A stretch of 37,100 bases of DNA from CAWVVV01 sp964629165 (GCA_964629165.1 CAZVQJ010000006.1:1-37100); one strand, 5' to 3'. Numbered from the stretch's first letter, positions 1 through 8,726 are shown. The notes: generated by a model not told the origin, from the sequence alone. Made by a program: numbers and translations.

Positions 1-1
1 G

Positions 2-751
2 CTTTGGCATCCCATGGCGCTGGTTCGTCTGCTGGAAAATGCGGACCAGCAGCCCTGGCTGGAGGCGCGCTTGTCGGCAGACGGGCATGCCGCCTGGATC
101 GGTCGCCGCTTTCCACCCGGAGCACATGGAGAGTTGGTGGCGGATCCCTTTGGCAGCTTCGAGACGCTGCACGCGGGCTGGCTCGATATCCCGACCCTCC
201 TTGCGGCGGCCCGGAACCACTGGTCCTTCATACCCCCGCAGGAACTGGAGCAAGCGGCGGAGCGCATTATCGATTGCCGCGGCTGGCGCTGCTCCGGAGA
301 TCCACGTTGGCAGCATCTCCCATGGAAATGCGCACGGGGAGAGGTGATGACGATTGAGCTGGAAAAGGAACTTCCCCGGCATCTCTGGAATGGCGGAGGG
401 TGGCTTCAGCCGCTGGCCGATGGTCGCTGGCGCACCGGTGCCACCTACGCCTGGAGCGGATTTGAATCACCACCTTCACTGGGTGCCCGTGCCGATCTCG
501 TCGCTCGACTCCGGCGCTGGCTGCGGATCCCCTATCGGATCGTTGATCAGCAAGTCGGCGTGCGTGCCGTCGTCATCGACTATCGGCCGGTGCTGGGGGC
601 ATCCGCTCATGACCGGCATCATCTCATCTTCTCCGGCCTCGGGTCGCACGGGGCCATCCAGGGTCCTGCATACGCAGCGATCCTCGCCGATCACCTGACG
701 GACAAGATCGACCTGCCTCCGGACGTGGATGTGGCGCGCTTCGCAGGCTGA
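2..751 (+). CDS. FAD-dependent oxidoreductase (DAO family), C-terminal part, 5' end cut by window edge
   Basis: The reading frame is open from the first bases of the window, so the ATG at 14 is probably internal and the N-terminal nucleotide-binding GxGxxG region lies outside. What remains (about 249 residues) looks like the substrate-binding and C-terminal part of the D-amino-acid oxidase/glycine oxidase superfamily. A central beta-rich region is followed by the typical ending, in which 'GVRAVVIDYRPVLG' precedes 'FSGLGSHGAIQGPAYAAILADHL', the segment that closes over the FAD. Such enzymes oxidise amines or amino acids, but the substrate cannot be told from this part. The next gene is convergent and ends 40 bases away. 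Confidence 0.75.
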   Translation, partial: LWHPMALVRLLENADQQPWLEARLSADGHAAWIGRRFPPGAHGELVADPFGSFETLHAGWLDIPTLLAAARNHWSFIPPQELEQAAERIIDCRGWRCSGDPRWQHLPWKCARGEVMTIELEKELPRHLWNGGGWLQPLADGRWRTGATYAWSGFESPPSLGARADLVARLRRWLRIPYRIVDQQVGVRAVVIDYRPVLGASAHDRHHLIFSGLGSHGAIQGPAYAAILADHLTDKIDLPPDVDVARFAG

Positions 752-791
752 ACGGAGCCGCCCTCGCGACCGCCGTCAAACGTGCACGATT

Positions 792-1394
792 TCAGTCGTA
801 CTCGACGAAACAACCATACGGGCGGGTCTGTGGGCGCTCGATCGGTTTACCTGCGCGATCCGCTTCGAGCGCGGCAAGAACGTAGTTGTGGGCACCCTCG
901 AGAGTCGCTGGATCAGCCGAATTCTGGTCATCGATGGCTCCCTGATAGATGAGGATTCCGTCTGGATCGATGACATACATATGGGGTGTGCGACGGGCTT
1001 CATAGAGACGCGCCACTTCAGCCTCCGGATCATACAACCAGGTCGATCCCACCTCCTTCTCCTCGATATAGGCGACCGTTTCCGCCTCATCGACGTATTG
1101 CCGGTGATCAGGGTGCGTCGAGTTGATCGATAGCCAGACCACCCCCATCTCGGCGGCATTCTCCTGCAGCTCCTGCATCTTCCCGGCATCGTAAAACTTC
1201 TTCACGAACGGACACCCCGGGTTCACCCACTCAAGAATCACGTGTTTGCCCGCGAAGTCGGAGAGAGAAACGGACTCGCCGGAGACAGACGGAAGCGCGA
1301 AATCGGGCGCTCGTTCGCCGTTCTGAACAGCGGCGGAGGCGATTGCTGCAGGAAACGCTCCCCCAGCCAGGATCAATGCGATGAATCTTTTCAT
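792..1394 (-). CDS. exported thioredoxin-like/redoxin (AhpC-TSA fold) protein
   Basis: 200 residues. The start at 1394 is chosen because it gives a signal peptide (MKRF, then a hydrophobic stretch ending near residue 22, 'ASAA'), so the protein probably acts in the periplasm. A redoxin domain follows. 'WVNPGCPFVKKFYD' holds Cys61 in a CPFV motif rather than the CxxC of classical thioredoxins, and a second Cys (195) sits in 'RPYGCFVEYD' at the extreme C-terminus. I recall this pair as typical of a redoxin family in Planctomycetes and Verrucomicrobia. It is probably a peroxidase or thiol-disulfide enzyme using the C-terminal Cys as resolving residue; the substrate is unknown. Divergent from cysE. 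Confidence 0.8.
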   Translation of the reverse strand: MKRFIALILAGGAFPAAIASAAVQNGERAPDFALPSVSGESVSLSDFAGKHVILEWVNPGCPFVKKFYDAGKMQELQENAAEMGVVWLSINSTHPDHRQYVDEAETVAYIEEKEVGSTWLYDPEAEVARLYEARRTPHMYVIDPDGILIYQGAIDDQNSADPATLEGAHNYVLAALEADRAGKPIERPQTRPYGCFVEYD

Positions 1395-1423
1395 ATGCCG
1401 TGCAATGTTGATGGACGGGGGAT

Positions 1424-1451
1424 AGCATACCCGAGGCGCTTCCAACCGCAA
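1424..1451 (-). promoter_or_regulatory. possible sigma70-type promoter for the redoxin gene
   Basis: On the minus strand, TTGCGG (1451-1446) is followed after 16 bases by TATGCT (1429-1424), a plausible -35/-10 pair about 30 bases before the ATG at 1394. Seen by eye only, and the -35 matches weakly. Confidence 0.3.
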
Positions 1452-1551
1452 TGATCGGTTCGGTTTTCGCCTCCACAACCGCATCGGTGGAAAATAAAAT
1501 CCGGTCTGTGGCATTGCCAGCGTGCGGAATCGTCCGCAGAAGGGAGCCGCC

Positions 1552-2352
1552 ATGAATGATCCCGTGTGGGCACAACTCTACACCGAAGCGGAAAACGCGG
1601 CGGCGAAGGAACCAGTCCTTGCCGACCTCCTACGGGCGAGTATCCTGAGTTGTTCGTCCCTCGAGGCATCCCTTGCCCACCGCATTTCCCGGAAGCTCGG
1701 CCACGACGCCCTGAGCGAGCCTTACCTCCACGAACTCTTCGAGGACGTCTTTGCGGCGGATCCATCGATCGGCCAAAGCGCACGGCGCGACATCATTGCG
1801 ATCACGGAACGGGATCCGGCCGCCCGGAGCTATCTATCCCCGGTGCTGTATTACAAGGGGTTCCAGGGCCTGACCGCGTACCGGATTGCCCATTATCTGT
1901 GGAATCATGGCCGCGACTCGCTCGCCCGCTACCTCCAGAGCGCCATTTCGCAGGTATTTTCCGTGGATATCCATCCTGCCGCACAGATCGGATCCGGTAT
2001 CTTGTTTGATCACGCCACCGGGATTGTCATCGGCGAAACGGCCCTCGTGGAAGATCATGTCTCGATGCTTCACGAGGTCACGCTGGGGGGAACCGGAAAA
2101 GCACGGGGCGACCGTCATCCGAAGGTGCGGCGCGGGGTACTCATCGGGGCCGGCGCAAAGTTACTGGGAAATATCGAGATCGGTGAGTGCGCCAAGATCG
2201 GGGCCGGAAGTGTCGTTCTCGACAGTGTTCCCGCGAACACCACGGTGGTCGGGGTTCCCGCCCGTGTCGTCGGGGCGGCACCCGAGGATCCTGCCGGGTG
2301 TATGGAGCACGCCTTTCGGTTATACGCCGAAAGTGCCAACCGGCCGCAGTGA
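1552..2352 (+). CDS. cysE: serine O-acetyltransferase
   Basis: 266 residues. The enzyme transfers acetyl from acetyl-CoA to L-serine, giving O-acetylserine, the carbon skeleton for cysteine synthesis in the cytoplasm. An alpha-helical N-terminal domain (about 1-135) is followed by a left-handed beta-helix of hexapeptide repeats (about 136-245). The signature 'FDHATGIVIGETA' carries His154 and 'GDRHPK' carries His189, matching the two catalytic histidines of E. coli CysE. 'VTLGGTGK' and 'GAGAKILGN'-like turns follow. The ATG at 1552 is preferred over an upstream in-frame codon because GAAGGGAG lies just before it. The C-terminal tail, which carries the cysteine-synthase binding and feedback region in other CysE, ends in 'SANRPQ' without the usual terminal Ile. 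Monocistronic by position. Confidence 0.95.
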   Translation: MNDPVWAQLYTEAENAAAKEPVLADLLRASILSCSSLEASLAHRISRKLGHDALSEPYLHELFEDVFAADPSIGQSARRDIIAITERDPAARSYLSPVLYYKGFQGLTAYRIAHYLWNHGRDSLARYLQSAISQVFSVDIHPAAQIGSGILFDHATGIVIGETALVEDHVSMLHEVTLGGTGKARGDRHPKVRRGVLIGAGAKLLGNIEIGECAKIGAGSVVLDSVPANTTVVGVPARVVGAAPEDPAGCMEHAFRLYAESANRPQ

Positions 2353-2397
2353 GCGGCGGCTCCAGGAATTTCAGCGGGCGCTGCCCTCCCGACGGGC

Positions 2398-2967
2398 TTA
2401 GCGCCTCTTGCGATAGAGGCGTACTTCCTCGCGACCCTCGTCGGTGCCGAAGCTTCTTTTCGGCTGCCACTTGGCCACCATCCAGAACCGGCTGAAGAGT
2501 GCGTTCAGTTCGTCGGCGCTGGTCCGTGTCCGCCCGGCTTCCTCGCGGGAGTGAAGCGGGAAAATGCCCAGAAACTGCCCCCCTTTCCGCAGGGCGAATT
2601 CGACCGCATCGACGTAGCTACTCCGTTCGGAGGGAGGCAGAGCACAGAAACTCCCCTCCTCCACGACCCAATCGAAGGTCTGACCAAAACTCACCGGCAA
2701 GCGAAGCCAATCGGCGCGCAGGTAGCGCTCACGGGCGACGACCGGTCGTCTGAGGGCCTCTTCGATCGCACGCGGTGTGGCATCGATGCCGAGAATCTCC
2801 GCGCCGCCCTCAGCAATCGCCCGGACATTGTGCCCGCAGCCGCAGCCCGGAACGATGATGCGCCCCCGGATCGGATTCTCCCGCAGGAACGAGAGCAATG
2901 CGGGAGACGCCTCCGTCGGCTCCCCGCGGACGGGCCCGACCTTCCATCCTTCATGATCCAACCTCAT
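2398..2967 (-). CDS. SAM-dependent methyltransferase (thiopurine methyltransferase-like)
   Basis: 189 residues. Class I methyltransferase fold: 'RIIVPGCGCGHNVRAIAEGGAEILGID' is the glycine-rich SAM-binding motif I with the acidic end of strand 2. 'FDWVVEEGSFCALPPSERSSYVDAV' is the motif IV/post-motif region typical of the TPMT-like family, in which it reads 'vyd.cflcAl.p..R..y'. The substrate is unknown; relatives methylate thiols, halides or metalloids. The ATG at 2967 has GGAAGG about 9 bases upstream and is preferred over an in-frame start at 3030. It ends 45 bases from the convergent cysE and is divergent from the Nudix gene. Confidence 0.8.
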   Translation of the reverse strand: MRLDHEGWKVGPVRGEPTEASPALLSFLRENPIRGRIIVPGCGCGHNVRAIAEGGAEILGIDATPRAIEEALRRPVVARERYLRADWLRLPVSFGQTFDWVVEEGSFCALPPSERSSYVDAVEFALRKGGQFLGIFPLHSREEAGRTRTSADELNALFSRFWMVAKWQPKRSFGTDEGREEVRLYRKRR

Positions 2968-3056
2968 CGCAGGGACCTTCCGCGAAGCCCTTGGCCGGAC
3001 CCTCTTTGTGAAAATAAGTTGAGTCGGCAAGAGCGACCACCTAAGCCGTACTCCTC

Positions 3057-3527
3057 ATGGCCGACATCCGACCCATCCGCACCGCCGCACGCGCCGTCAT
3101 CATCTCGGACGGGAAGCTGCTTGTGACGAAGATGCGTGATCACCGCGGCATCTATTACATCCTCCCGGGAGGTGGTCAGCGACCCGGAGAAACCCTCTGC
3201 GAAACTGTGCGCCGGGAATGTCTGGAAGAAGTGGGGGTCGAGGTGGAAGTGGGGAGACTCCTCTACGTGAGAGAATATATCGGGAAGAACCATAATTTCA
3301 GCCCACGCCACGCGCGGTTTCATCAGTTGGAACACGTCTTTCTCTGTTCGGTAGCGGATCCTCACGCCCCGTCTCCCGGGACCGGGCTCGACAACCACCA
3401 GGTCGGCATCGCCTGGCTGGCGCTCGATAACCTCGAGCCCATCCGGTTCTACCCGGACTCGATCAAGCGCTTCTTTACCGATCGCAACGTGCAGGTGGAA
3501 CCGCTCTATCTCGGCGATTGCAATTGA
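3057..3527 (+). CDS. Nudix hydrolase
   Basis: 156 residues. A complete Nudix box is visible at residues 39-61: Gly39, then Glu45, Arg53-Glu54, Glu57-Glu58 and Gly60, i.e. Gx5Ex7REUxEExGU. These Mg-binding glutamates hydrolyse nucleoside diphosphates linked to another moiety (house-cleaning of damaged nucleotides, ADP-ribose and similar). The N-terminal 'RTAARAVIISDGKLLVTKM' is the usual first strand pair. A conserved-looking 'FHQLEHVFLCSV' and 'IAWLALDNLEPIRFYPDSIKRF' complete the fold. Substrate unknown. It ends only 16 bases from the stop of the convergent YcaO gene, leaving little room for separate terminators. Confidence 0.9.
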   Translation: MADIRPIRTAARAVIISDGKLLVTKMRDHRGIYYILPGGGQRPGETLCETVRRECLEEVGVEVEVGRLLYVREYIGKNHNFSPRHARFHQLEHVFLCSVADPHAPSPGTGLDNHQVGIAWLALDNLEPIRFYPDSIKRFFTDRNVQVEPLYLGDCN

Positions 3528-3543
3528 TCCGATCCTCGTCGAA

Positions 3544-4542
3544 TCACCAGAAAAAGTAATCCGAACGGGCGTCCTGGTAATCGTTCGAAGGCGGTTCGTA
3601 GAGGCAGCGCCAGACGGTCGCGTAGCGATCCCAGGGACCTGGAATCCAGCCATCGAAGACACTGCGGAGCCGGGCCGGAGCCGCCCATGGATCACTTGCC
3701 CGGCGCTCATCAAAGAGAGCCTGGCCCATTGGCAGGGCGAAATAAAGGGCCCGACGCTCGTAGGGATCTTCGATCGTCGCAAGGCCGAGACCGGGATCGG
3801 GAAAGCGGGAGCAGAACTTCTGGACCACGAGGCGGTGCCGGATCATCTCGCTCGCCGCGCGGCCGATCGCTGTCTTCAGGTTGCCACCGGCACCGTAGCC
3901 GTAATGGCGGGTTCCGAATGCGGCGTCATCCTCGAAGACCACCACGGCACGGGTATCGGCCGTCGGGACGAGAATCTCGAGGGCAGTCACCCCGTCGTTG
4001 GCAATCCGGTGTTCAAGGTGCGCGAGCCGTCCTTCCCACCAGTGCAGAAGTCCAAACCGCTCGATCGCCTCGACCTGGGCCCGGCGCTTTGCCTGATGGT
4101 GCATCAACCCCGGAAATGCCGCCATCCCGGTGGTGGTGGAATCAATATCGAACCCGTAGAGGTCGCGCGACGATGAGTCGGAGCGATCCCAGAAAGCCCA
4201 CCGTTCCATCGCCTCCGAGATGGCCATGAAGCGGGCGACTATCTCGCTCGAGTGGGTTCCCCCACCGTCGGCCATACCGTAGAGCTGGCTCAGCCGCCGG
4301 ACGGGCTTGAGCCGTTCATCAAGGAAGGCATTGACGTTGTAGACAATGCCTTCGCGGACGTGGTGGGTGGCGCGGTCGAGGTGCTCGATCGGCCCGCCGT
4401 CCTTGTGAAGTACCCTCTCATACCGAAAGGGGGCAAGGTTAAGATCGCACCGGTGCAGCAGCGCCTGCCACCAGCCGGTCCTGGCGGACATAGGTTCGCC
4501 AGCGACACGGCTAGACGGCAATGGCATGCACAGGGCAGTCAT
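3544..4542 (-). CDS. stand-alone YcaO-domain protein
   Basis: 332 residues from the ATG at 4542; starts at 4548 (TTG), 4527 or 4491 are also possible and no strong SD decides. YcaO enzymes use ATP to activate peptide backbone amides, giving azolines, thioamides or amidines, or act in RimO-related modification (E. coli YcaO). Three expected ATP-site elements are visible: 'SEAMERW' (Glu110/Glu113), 'QVEAIERF' (Glu158/Glu161) after 'STTTGMAAFPGLMHHQAKRR', and 'AIGRAASEMIRHR' (ExxR, Glu232/Arg235) after 'YGYGAGGNLKTA'. The Ser usually four residues before the first Glu is Met here. No TfuA, cyclodehydratase C-protein, dehydrogenase or proline-rich YcaO C-terminus is present. A small exported-peptide gene lies 25 bases upstream on the same strand and is a possible substrate. 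Confidence 0.8.
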   Translation of the reverse strand: MTALCMPLPSSRVAGEPMSARTGWWQALLHRCDLNLAPFRYERVLHKDGGPIEHLDRATHHVREGIVYNVNAFLDERLKPVRRLSQLYGMADGGGTHSSEIVARFMAISEAMERWAFWDRSDSSSRDLYGFDIDSTTTGMAAFPGLMHHQAKRRAQVEAIERFGLLHWWEGRLAHLEHRIANDGVTALEILVPTADTRAVVVFEDDAAFGTRHYGYGAGGNLKTAIGRAASEMIRHRLVVQKFCSRFPDPGLGLATIEDPYERRALYFALPMGQALFDERRASDPWAAPARLRSVFDGWIPGPWDRYATVWRCLYEPPSNDYQDARSDYFFW

Positions 4543-4567
4543 AAGCAATGGCGCAAAAACCCTGGAA

Positions 4568-4753
4568 CTAGCGGTTGCGGTTATTCACGCAGGGGGGAGG
4601 CGCTTCCTGCTGATCGGCAGGAACCGAAATCGTCGATTCCGCGGTGATCGAGCCGAGGGCCATTTCGACCTTGGCGGCGGCGCTGGAGAGGCCGGCCGAG
4701 AGAAGCAGCGTGGTGGACGTGGCGAGGAGAATTTTCTTTGCGTAATTTTTCAT
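4568..4753 (-). CDS. small exported peptide, possible YcaO substrate (precursor candidate)
   Basis: 61 residues. No family is recognised. The N-terminus is a clear Sec-type signal: basic 'MKNYAKK', hydrophobic 'ILLATSTTLLLSAGL', then 'SSAAA' before Lys28. The mature part of about 34 residues is rich in Ser/Thr ('GSITAESTISVP'), followed by 'QQEAPPPCVNNRNR' with one Cys (55) near the end. Codons are strongly GC-ending, as in neighbouring real genes, which supports translation. An in-frame GTG at 4762 is the other possible start. It is the first gene of a two-gene unit with the YcaO enzyme. Its start is 25 bases from the divergent sensor kinase, so their promoters must overlap. A role as a modified secreted peptide is inference; it could be an unrelated envelope peptide. 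Confidence 0.6.
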   Translation of the reverse strand: MKNYAKKILLATSTTLLLSAGLSSAAAKVEMALGSITAESTISVPADQQEAPPPCVNNRNR

Positions 4754-4778
4754 AGGACCCACATCTTAACGCAGTTCG

Positions 4779-7700
4779 ATGCGGATTGCTTCCTTCACGA
4801 TTACCCTTCTTCAGGGCCTTCGGCTGAACTTCCGGGGGTGCTGGGTAATCTTTTTCCTGACGTGGTTACCCCCTTTTTTGGGTGCGACGTCAGCCGATTT
4901 TGGGCGAACCGGGGCATCGGGCATGCCTCAGCCGGTTCACCGGGAGATCCACGTTCCGGACAATCCCTTCATTGCCCGGAGCACGGCCATCTTTGATGAC
5001 GCCACGCGCCTCTATCTCGCGGGGGATGCGTTACTTACGTTGAATGGCGAACACTGGGAAACGAGCGCTCTTGCGGGGGTGAGCAACCCGACCGTGTTGA
5101 CGATTGACCATCACCGGAACCTCTGGGTCCGGGACGGCAGACGGTTCGGCTTTGTTCCGCTCTCCCTGGCGGGGCACCCGGAGACCGATGAAGTGCGCTG
5201 GGTGCATCCCGATTTTCCAGCCGAAGCGGCGCGGCTCCAACCCTGGTTTGCCAAATCATTTGACGGGAAGGGTGTCTATATCGTGCTCGGCGGGACAGCT
5301 TGGTATTGGTCGGAGGGGGTCGCAAAGAAACTTTTCGAACGCAGCACCGCGATTCTCTTTCCTTTCACCTGGCAGAACCGCTGGCATGTGAGTGATGGCG
5401 AAGGCCGCTTTTTCGCGCTGCATCCGGAAGGCACGCGGGAGGCGCTCGAGTCAGCCGAGATGACCGACGACAATCTCCTCTGGGCCCGCGCTGGAACCGC
5501 CCCTGGCACCGTCGAGATCGGTTCCTGGCAGCACTATTTCAGTCTCTCGGGCGATGATCTCCAGACGACTCCGAACGAAGCGGTCAACCGGACATTGACC
5601 GAGGGCTGGTTCGTCGGCGCGGCCAATTCCCCGGCGGGATGGACCGGGGTCTTTTCCCATACCGAAGGTTTTTTCGTCTATCCTGCGGGGGCTTCCCAAC
5701 CGGTCCATTTCGACTTTCCCAGCCGGGCCTCCGAAGCGCGGAACAACAATCGTCTGCATTACTATTCGTTCGATCGTCTGGGCAATCTCTGGCTGAGCAC
5801 GGAGGAAGGGTTGTTCAGGTGGGAGAACCCGGGCACCACCTGGCGTTGGCTGCCCACCGACCGCTACGTGGCGAGGATCAAGCATTCGCCGACAGGGCTC
5901 CTCGTGAGCGGACCCTCGAGCATCCACGGGGAGGTGCGCGATGGGACTCTGCGCCCGCTCGACGCTCCGGGAGACATGGTGCTGGATGGGCTGCGGACTT
6001 CCGACGGCTGGCTCTTTGCCTCGCGCGGGCTCATCTGGCGCGAGGGCGAACTGCAGTCGCGCGCGGCGAGCGATCCGACCCAGGACTTCCAGCACATCGT
6101 CCCGATCGAGGGCGCGGAGGCATCGTTCCTCATCTTTGGCAGCAGTTATGTGTATCTCTGCCACGCGATCCCGGGGGAAGTTCCTGCGCTGGAAATTCTT
6201 TATGATCTCCCGTCGCCTGCCGTCAGCGTGCTCAACGGAGCCGATGGGATCTATTTCAGTGACGCCAACGGGGCCACCTTCCGCGTTCGCCTCGCGGCCA
6301 CTCCTGCGGGCTCCCACCGCCTTGCCCAGGTCCAGGAACTCGGGGGACTGCAGGGACTTCGGAGCGGCGTGCGCCTTTCCCGGTGGGGGAACGCTGTCCT
6401 CCGCTTTTCGCCGGACCATGCATCCATTCTTCTCCCGGGGAGCGACGCCTTTGTTTCACTGCCTCAATTTGATGGGTTCAGCATCATCGCGGCGACCGCG
6501 AAAGGGGCTCGCGGCCAGATCCTTCTCCTGCGTGATCAGCAGTCGGAGCATGTCGTCTTTGCCGAATTGGAAGGCGCCCCGTCGGCCTCTTTCGAGCCCG
6601 ACTGGAAGTGGTATCCTGGCACCCTCGCGGTCGGCCGGATCAACGCTGTCGGCTACGATCCGGGGAGGGACGAACTATGGCTTGGCGGAAATGAAGGCCT
6701 CATTTCGATCGCCGCATCCTCCCTGCGATCGATCAGTGACCTGCCCCCCATTCACCTCGAGGTCTCGCTCGACGGAGGGACTTCCTGGAAAGCGGCGGAT
6801 ACATCGCGGATCCGTCTGCCCTACTCTCATCCCGGGCTGCGGTTTCGCTGGTTCGTCGAGGATTGGTACGCGCACCCGCCGGTTCGCTTCCAGACGCGGG
6901 TAGACGGCATCACCGCCACATGGTCACCGGCCGCGACGGCGGCGGCGGATTTCACCGGCCTGCGGGAAAACGATTATGTCTTTGCCGTGCGGGCGACCGA
7001 CGTCCTCGGGCAAGAGCATCACCGCCGTGCGATCGCCTTCTCCATTCATCCCCCTTGGTATCGTTCGAAGTGGGCCTATGGCGGGTATTTCGCGACTGCC
7101 GTGGCCGTCGTTTTTCTCGCCTTTCGGCTCTACAGCTACCGCGAGCGCATTCGCCGCGATTACCTTGAGCGGATCGTCCGCAAGCGGACGGCCGAACTCG
7201 AAATCGCCAATGCCGCGAAGGCCGAGTTTGTCGCGAACATGAGCCACGAACTCCGTAATCCGATGAACGGCGTGGCGGGGATCACGGAACTTCTTGCGCA
7301 CAGCGAACTCGCTCCCGAGCAGTCCCGGCTCGTCAAGACCTTGCGGTCCTGCTCGGAGCAGCTCAGCCGCATGATCAACGACATTCTCGACTTCTCGAAG
7401 CTCGAAGCCGGTCGCCTGACGCTTGAAAAACGTCCCTTCAATGCGCCCGCAATGATCGAGAATGTGGTCGAAGTAACCAGCTGGGATGCCACCCAGAGCG
7501 CGCATCTGGTACGCCACGAAAGCCTCGGCGAGCCGCCCTTTCTCCTCATCGGCGACGATGCGAAGATCTCGCAGATCCTGATCAATTTCATTGGCAATGC
7601 CTGTAAATACAGCGAGCCGGGAGAGATCAGCATTCGTTCGCTCTACGAGCCGCAACTCAGCAACCGAATGAAGTGCCGTTTCGAGGTCGTGGACAAGGGC

Positions 7701-8726
7701 CCGGGGCTGACGGATGAGGAACGCGCCCGTGTCTTCGAACGTTTTTATCGCTCTCCGCGAGCGGCGAAGAGCATGGAGTCGGGCTCCGGTCTCGGCCTTG
7801 CGGTGTGCGCGGAACTCGCGGAACTGCTGGGCGGATACATCGGGGTCGAAAGCAACCGCTACGGTGGCAGCACCTTTTATTTTGAAGTCACTCTCCCCCT
7901 GCCCGAAGGCGCCCATAGCGACGCGGCGACGATCGACTACGACCGCGACTACGTGGGCACGGTCCTTGTCGTGGATGACATGGACTACAACCGCCTGGTC
8001 GCCGCCGGCATTCTCGGCTCCCTCGGCTTCACCGTGACGTCGACCGGGAGCGGGAACGAAGCCATCCAGTGTCTCCTCACGGCTGACTATGATTTCGCCT
8101 TCATCGACTATGAGCTCCCGGACACCACGGGACCTGAGATTCTCGATGCCGTCCGGGCAGCGAAGCCAGGTTTCACGACAAAATGTTTCGCCGTCACGGC
8201 CTATGCTTCGCAAGAGAAACGCGAGCAATGCCGCGCCGCCGGATTTCTCGATTTTGTCGTGAAGCCAATCAGCCGTCTGAAGCTTCGCGAGACACTCATC
8301 AGCAGTGGTCTTGAAGCGAGGGATCTGGTGACCGGTGCCTACCAGCGCTCACTTACGGATGGACCCGATCCATCCTATGATCTCGAGCCCCTCCTCATTC
8401 TCGCCCATGGGTCGATGGAGCGGCTGATGCAACGCTGCGACGAGTTCCTCCGCATCCTTCGGCAGGAAGTGGAAGCCACCGAAAAGCTCATCTGTGACAA
8501 TCCCGCCGATATCACGGCCATCTCCAAACGTCTTCACCGGCTCACTTCGCACGGGAGCATTGTCAAGGCGAAGCACTTCATGGCCGCGGTCGAAGCGGTG
8601 CGCGAGTCCGTCCAGAGAGGCCAGTGCGACGCTTGGTCCCAACCGTTGCGGGACCTGGACGAGCAATACCGCACCCTCGCGATCAATCTGCGTCGTGTAG
8701 TTGATGAATATCGCTCACGCGCGTGA
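4779..8726 (+). CDS. hybrid sensor histidine kinase: periplasmic propeller, Y_Y_Y, HisKA, HATPase, receiver, Hpt
   Basis: 1315 residues. An N-terminal signal/anchor ('GCWVIFFLTWLPPFLGATSA') precedes a large extracytoplasmic region (about 45-645) of two-component-regulator-propeller repeats, e.g. 'DRLGNLWLSTEEGLFRW' and 'PGRDELWLGGNEGLISI'. A Y_Y_Y-like beta-sandwich (about 650-755) and a membrane span (about 764-786) follow. Inside the cell come HisKA with phospho-acceptor His823 ('NMSHELRNPMNG'), an HATPase ('LINFIGNACKYS', 'DKGPGL', 'GSGLGLAV'), a receiver (about 1060-1180, Asp1110 in 'FIDYELP') and an Hpt-like domain with His1253 ('RLHRLTSHGS'). It lacks the AraC output domain of Bacteroidetes HTCS proteins, so phosphate should pass to a separate regulator; the NarL-type gene next door is the natural partner. 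The ligand is unknown. Its 3' end overlaps that regulator by 44 bases. Confidence 0.93.
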   Translation: MRIASFTITLLQGLRLNFRGCWVIFFLTWLPPFLGATSADFGRTGASGMPQPVHREIHVPDNPFIARSTAIFDDATRLYLAGDALLTLNGEHWETSALAGVSNPTVLTIDHHRNLWVRDGRRFGFVPLSLAGHPETDEVRWVHPDFPAEAARLQPWFAKSFDGKGVYIVLGGTAWYWSEGVAKKLFERSTAILFPFTWQNRWHVSDGEGRFFALHPEGTREALESAEMTDDNLLWARAGTAPGTVEIGSWQHYFSLSGDDLQTTPNEAVNRTLTEGWFVGAANSPAGWTGVFSHTEGFFVYPAGASQPVHFDFPSRASEARNNNRLHYYSFDRLGNLWLSTEEGLFRWENPGTTWRWLPTDRYVARIKHSPTGLLVSGPSSIHGEVRDGTLRPLDAPGDMVLDGLRTSDGWLFASRGLIWREGELQSRAASDPTQDFQHIVPIEGAEASFLIFGSSYVYLCHAIPGEVPALEILYDLPSPAVSVLNGADGIYFSDANGATFRVRLAATPAGSHRLAQVQELGGLQGLRSGVRLSRWGNAVLRFSPDHASILLPGSDAFVSLPQFDGFSIIAATAKGARGQILLLRDQQSEHVVFAELEGAPSASFEPDWKWYPGTLAVGRINAVGYDPGRDELWLGGNEGLISIAASSLRSISDLPPIHLEVSLDGGTSWKAADTSRIRLPYSHPGLRFRWFVEDWYAHPPVRFQTRVDGITATWSPAATAAADFTGLRENDYVFAVRATDVLGQEHHRRAIAFSIHPPWYRSKWAYGGYFATAVAVVFLAFRLYSYRERIRRDYLERIVRKRTAELEIANAAKAEFVANMSHELRNPMNGVAGITELLAHSELAPEQSRLVKTLRSCSEQLSRMINDILDFSKLEAGRLTLEKRPFNAPAMIENVVEVTSWDATQSAHLVRHESLGEPPFLLIGDDAKISQILINFIGNACKYSEPGEISIRSLYEPQLSNRMKCRFEVVDKGPGLTDEERARVFERFYRSPRAAKSMESGSGLGLAVCAELAELLGGYIGVESNRYGGSTFYFEVTLPLPEGAHSDAATIDYDRDYVGTVLVVDDMDYNRLVAAGILGSLGFTVTSTGSGNEAIQCLLTADYDFAFIDYELPDTTGPEILDAVRAAKPGFTTKCFAVTAYASQEKREQCRAAGFLDFVVKPISRLKLRETLISSGLEARDLVTGAYQRSLTDGPDPSYDLEPLLILAHGSMERLMQRCDEFLRILRQEVEATEKLICDNPADITAISKRLHRLTSHGSIVKAKHFMAAVEAVRESVQRGQCDAWSQPLRDLDEQYRTLAINLRRVVDEYRSRA

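Noticed and set aside
1239..1244. CACGTG core as a third parS (also 33844-33849 and 34166-34171)
   Set aside because: The flanking bases do not match TGTT/AACA in any of these, so they are ordinary CACGTG occurrences.
6924..8228. 434-codon minus-strand ORF inside the hybrid kinase
   Set aside because: The opposite frame holds HisKA, HATPase and receiver motifs; this frame is a high-GC shadow.
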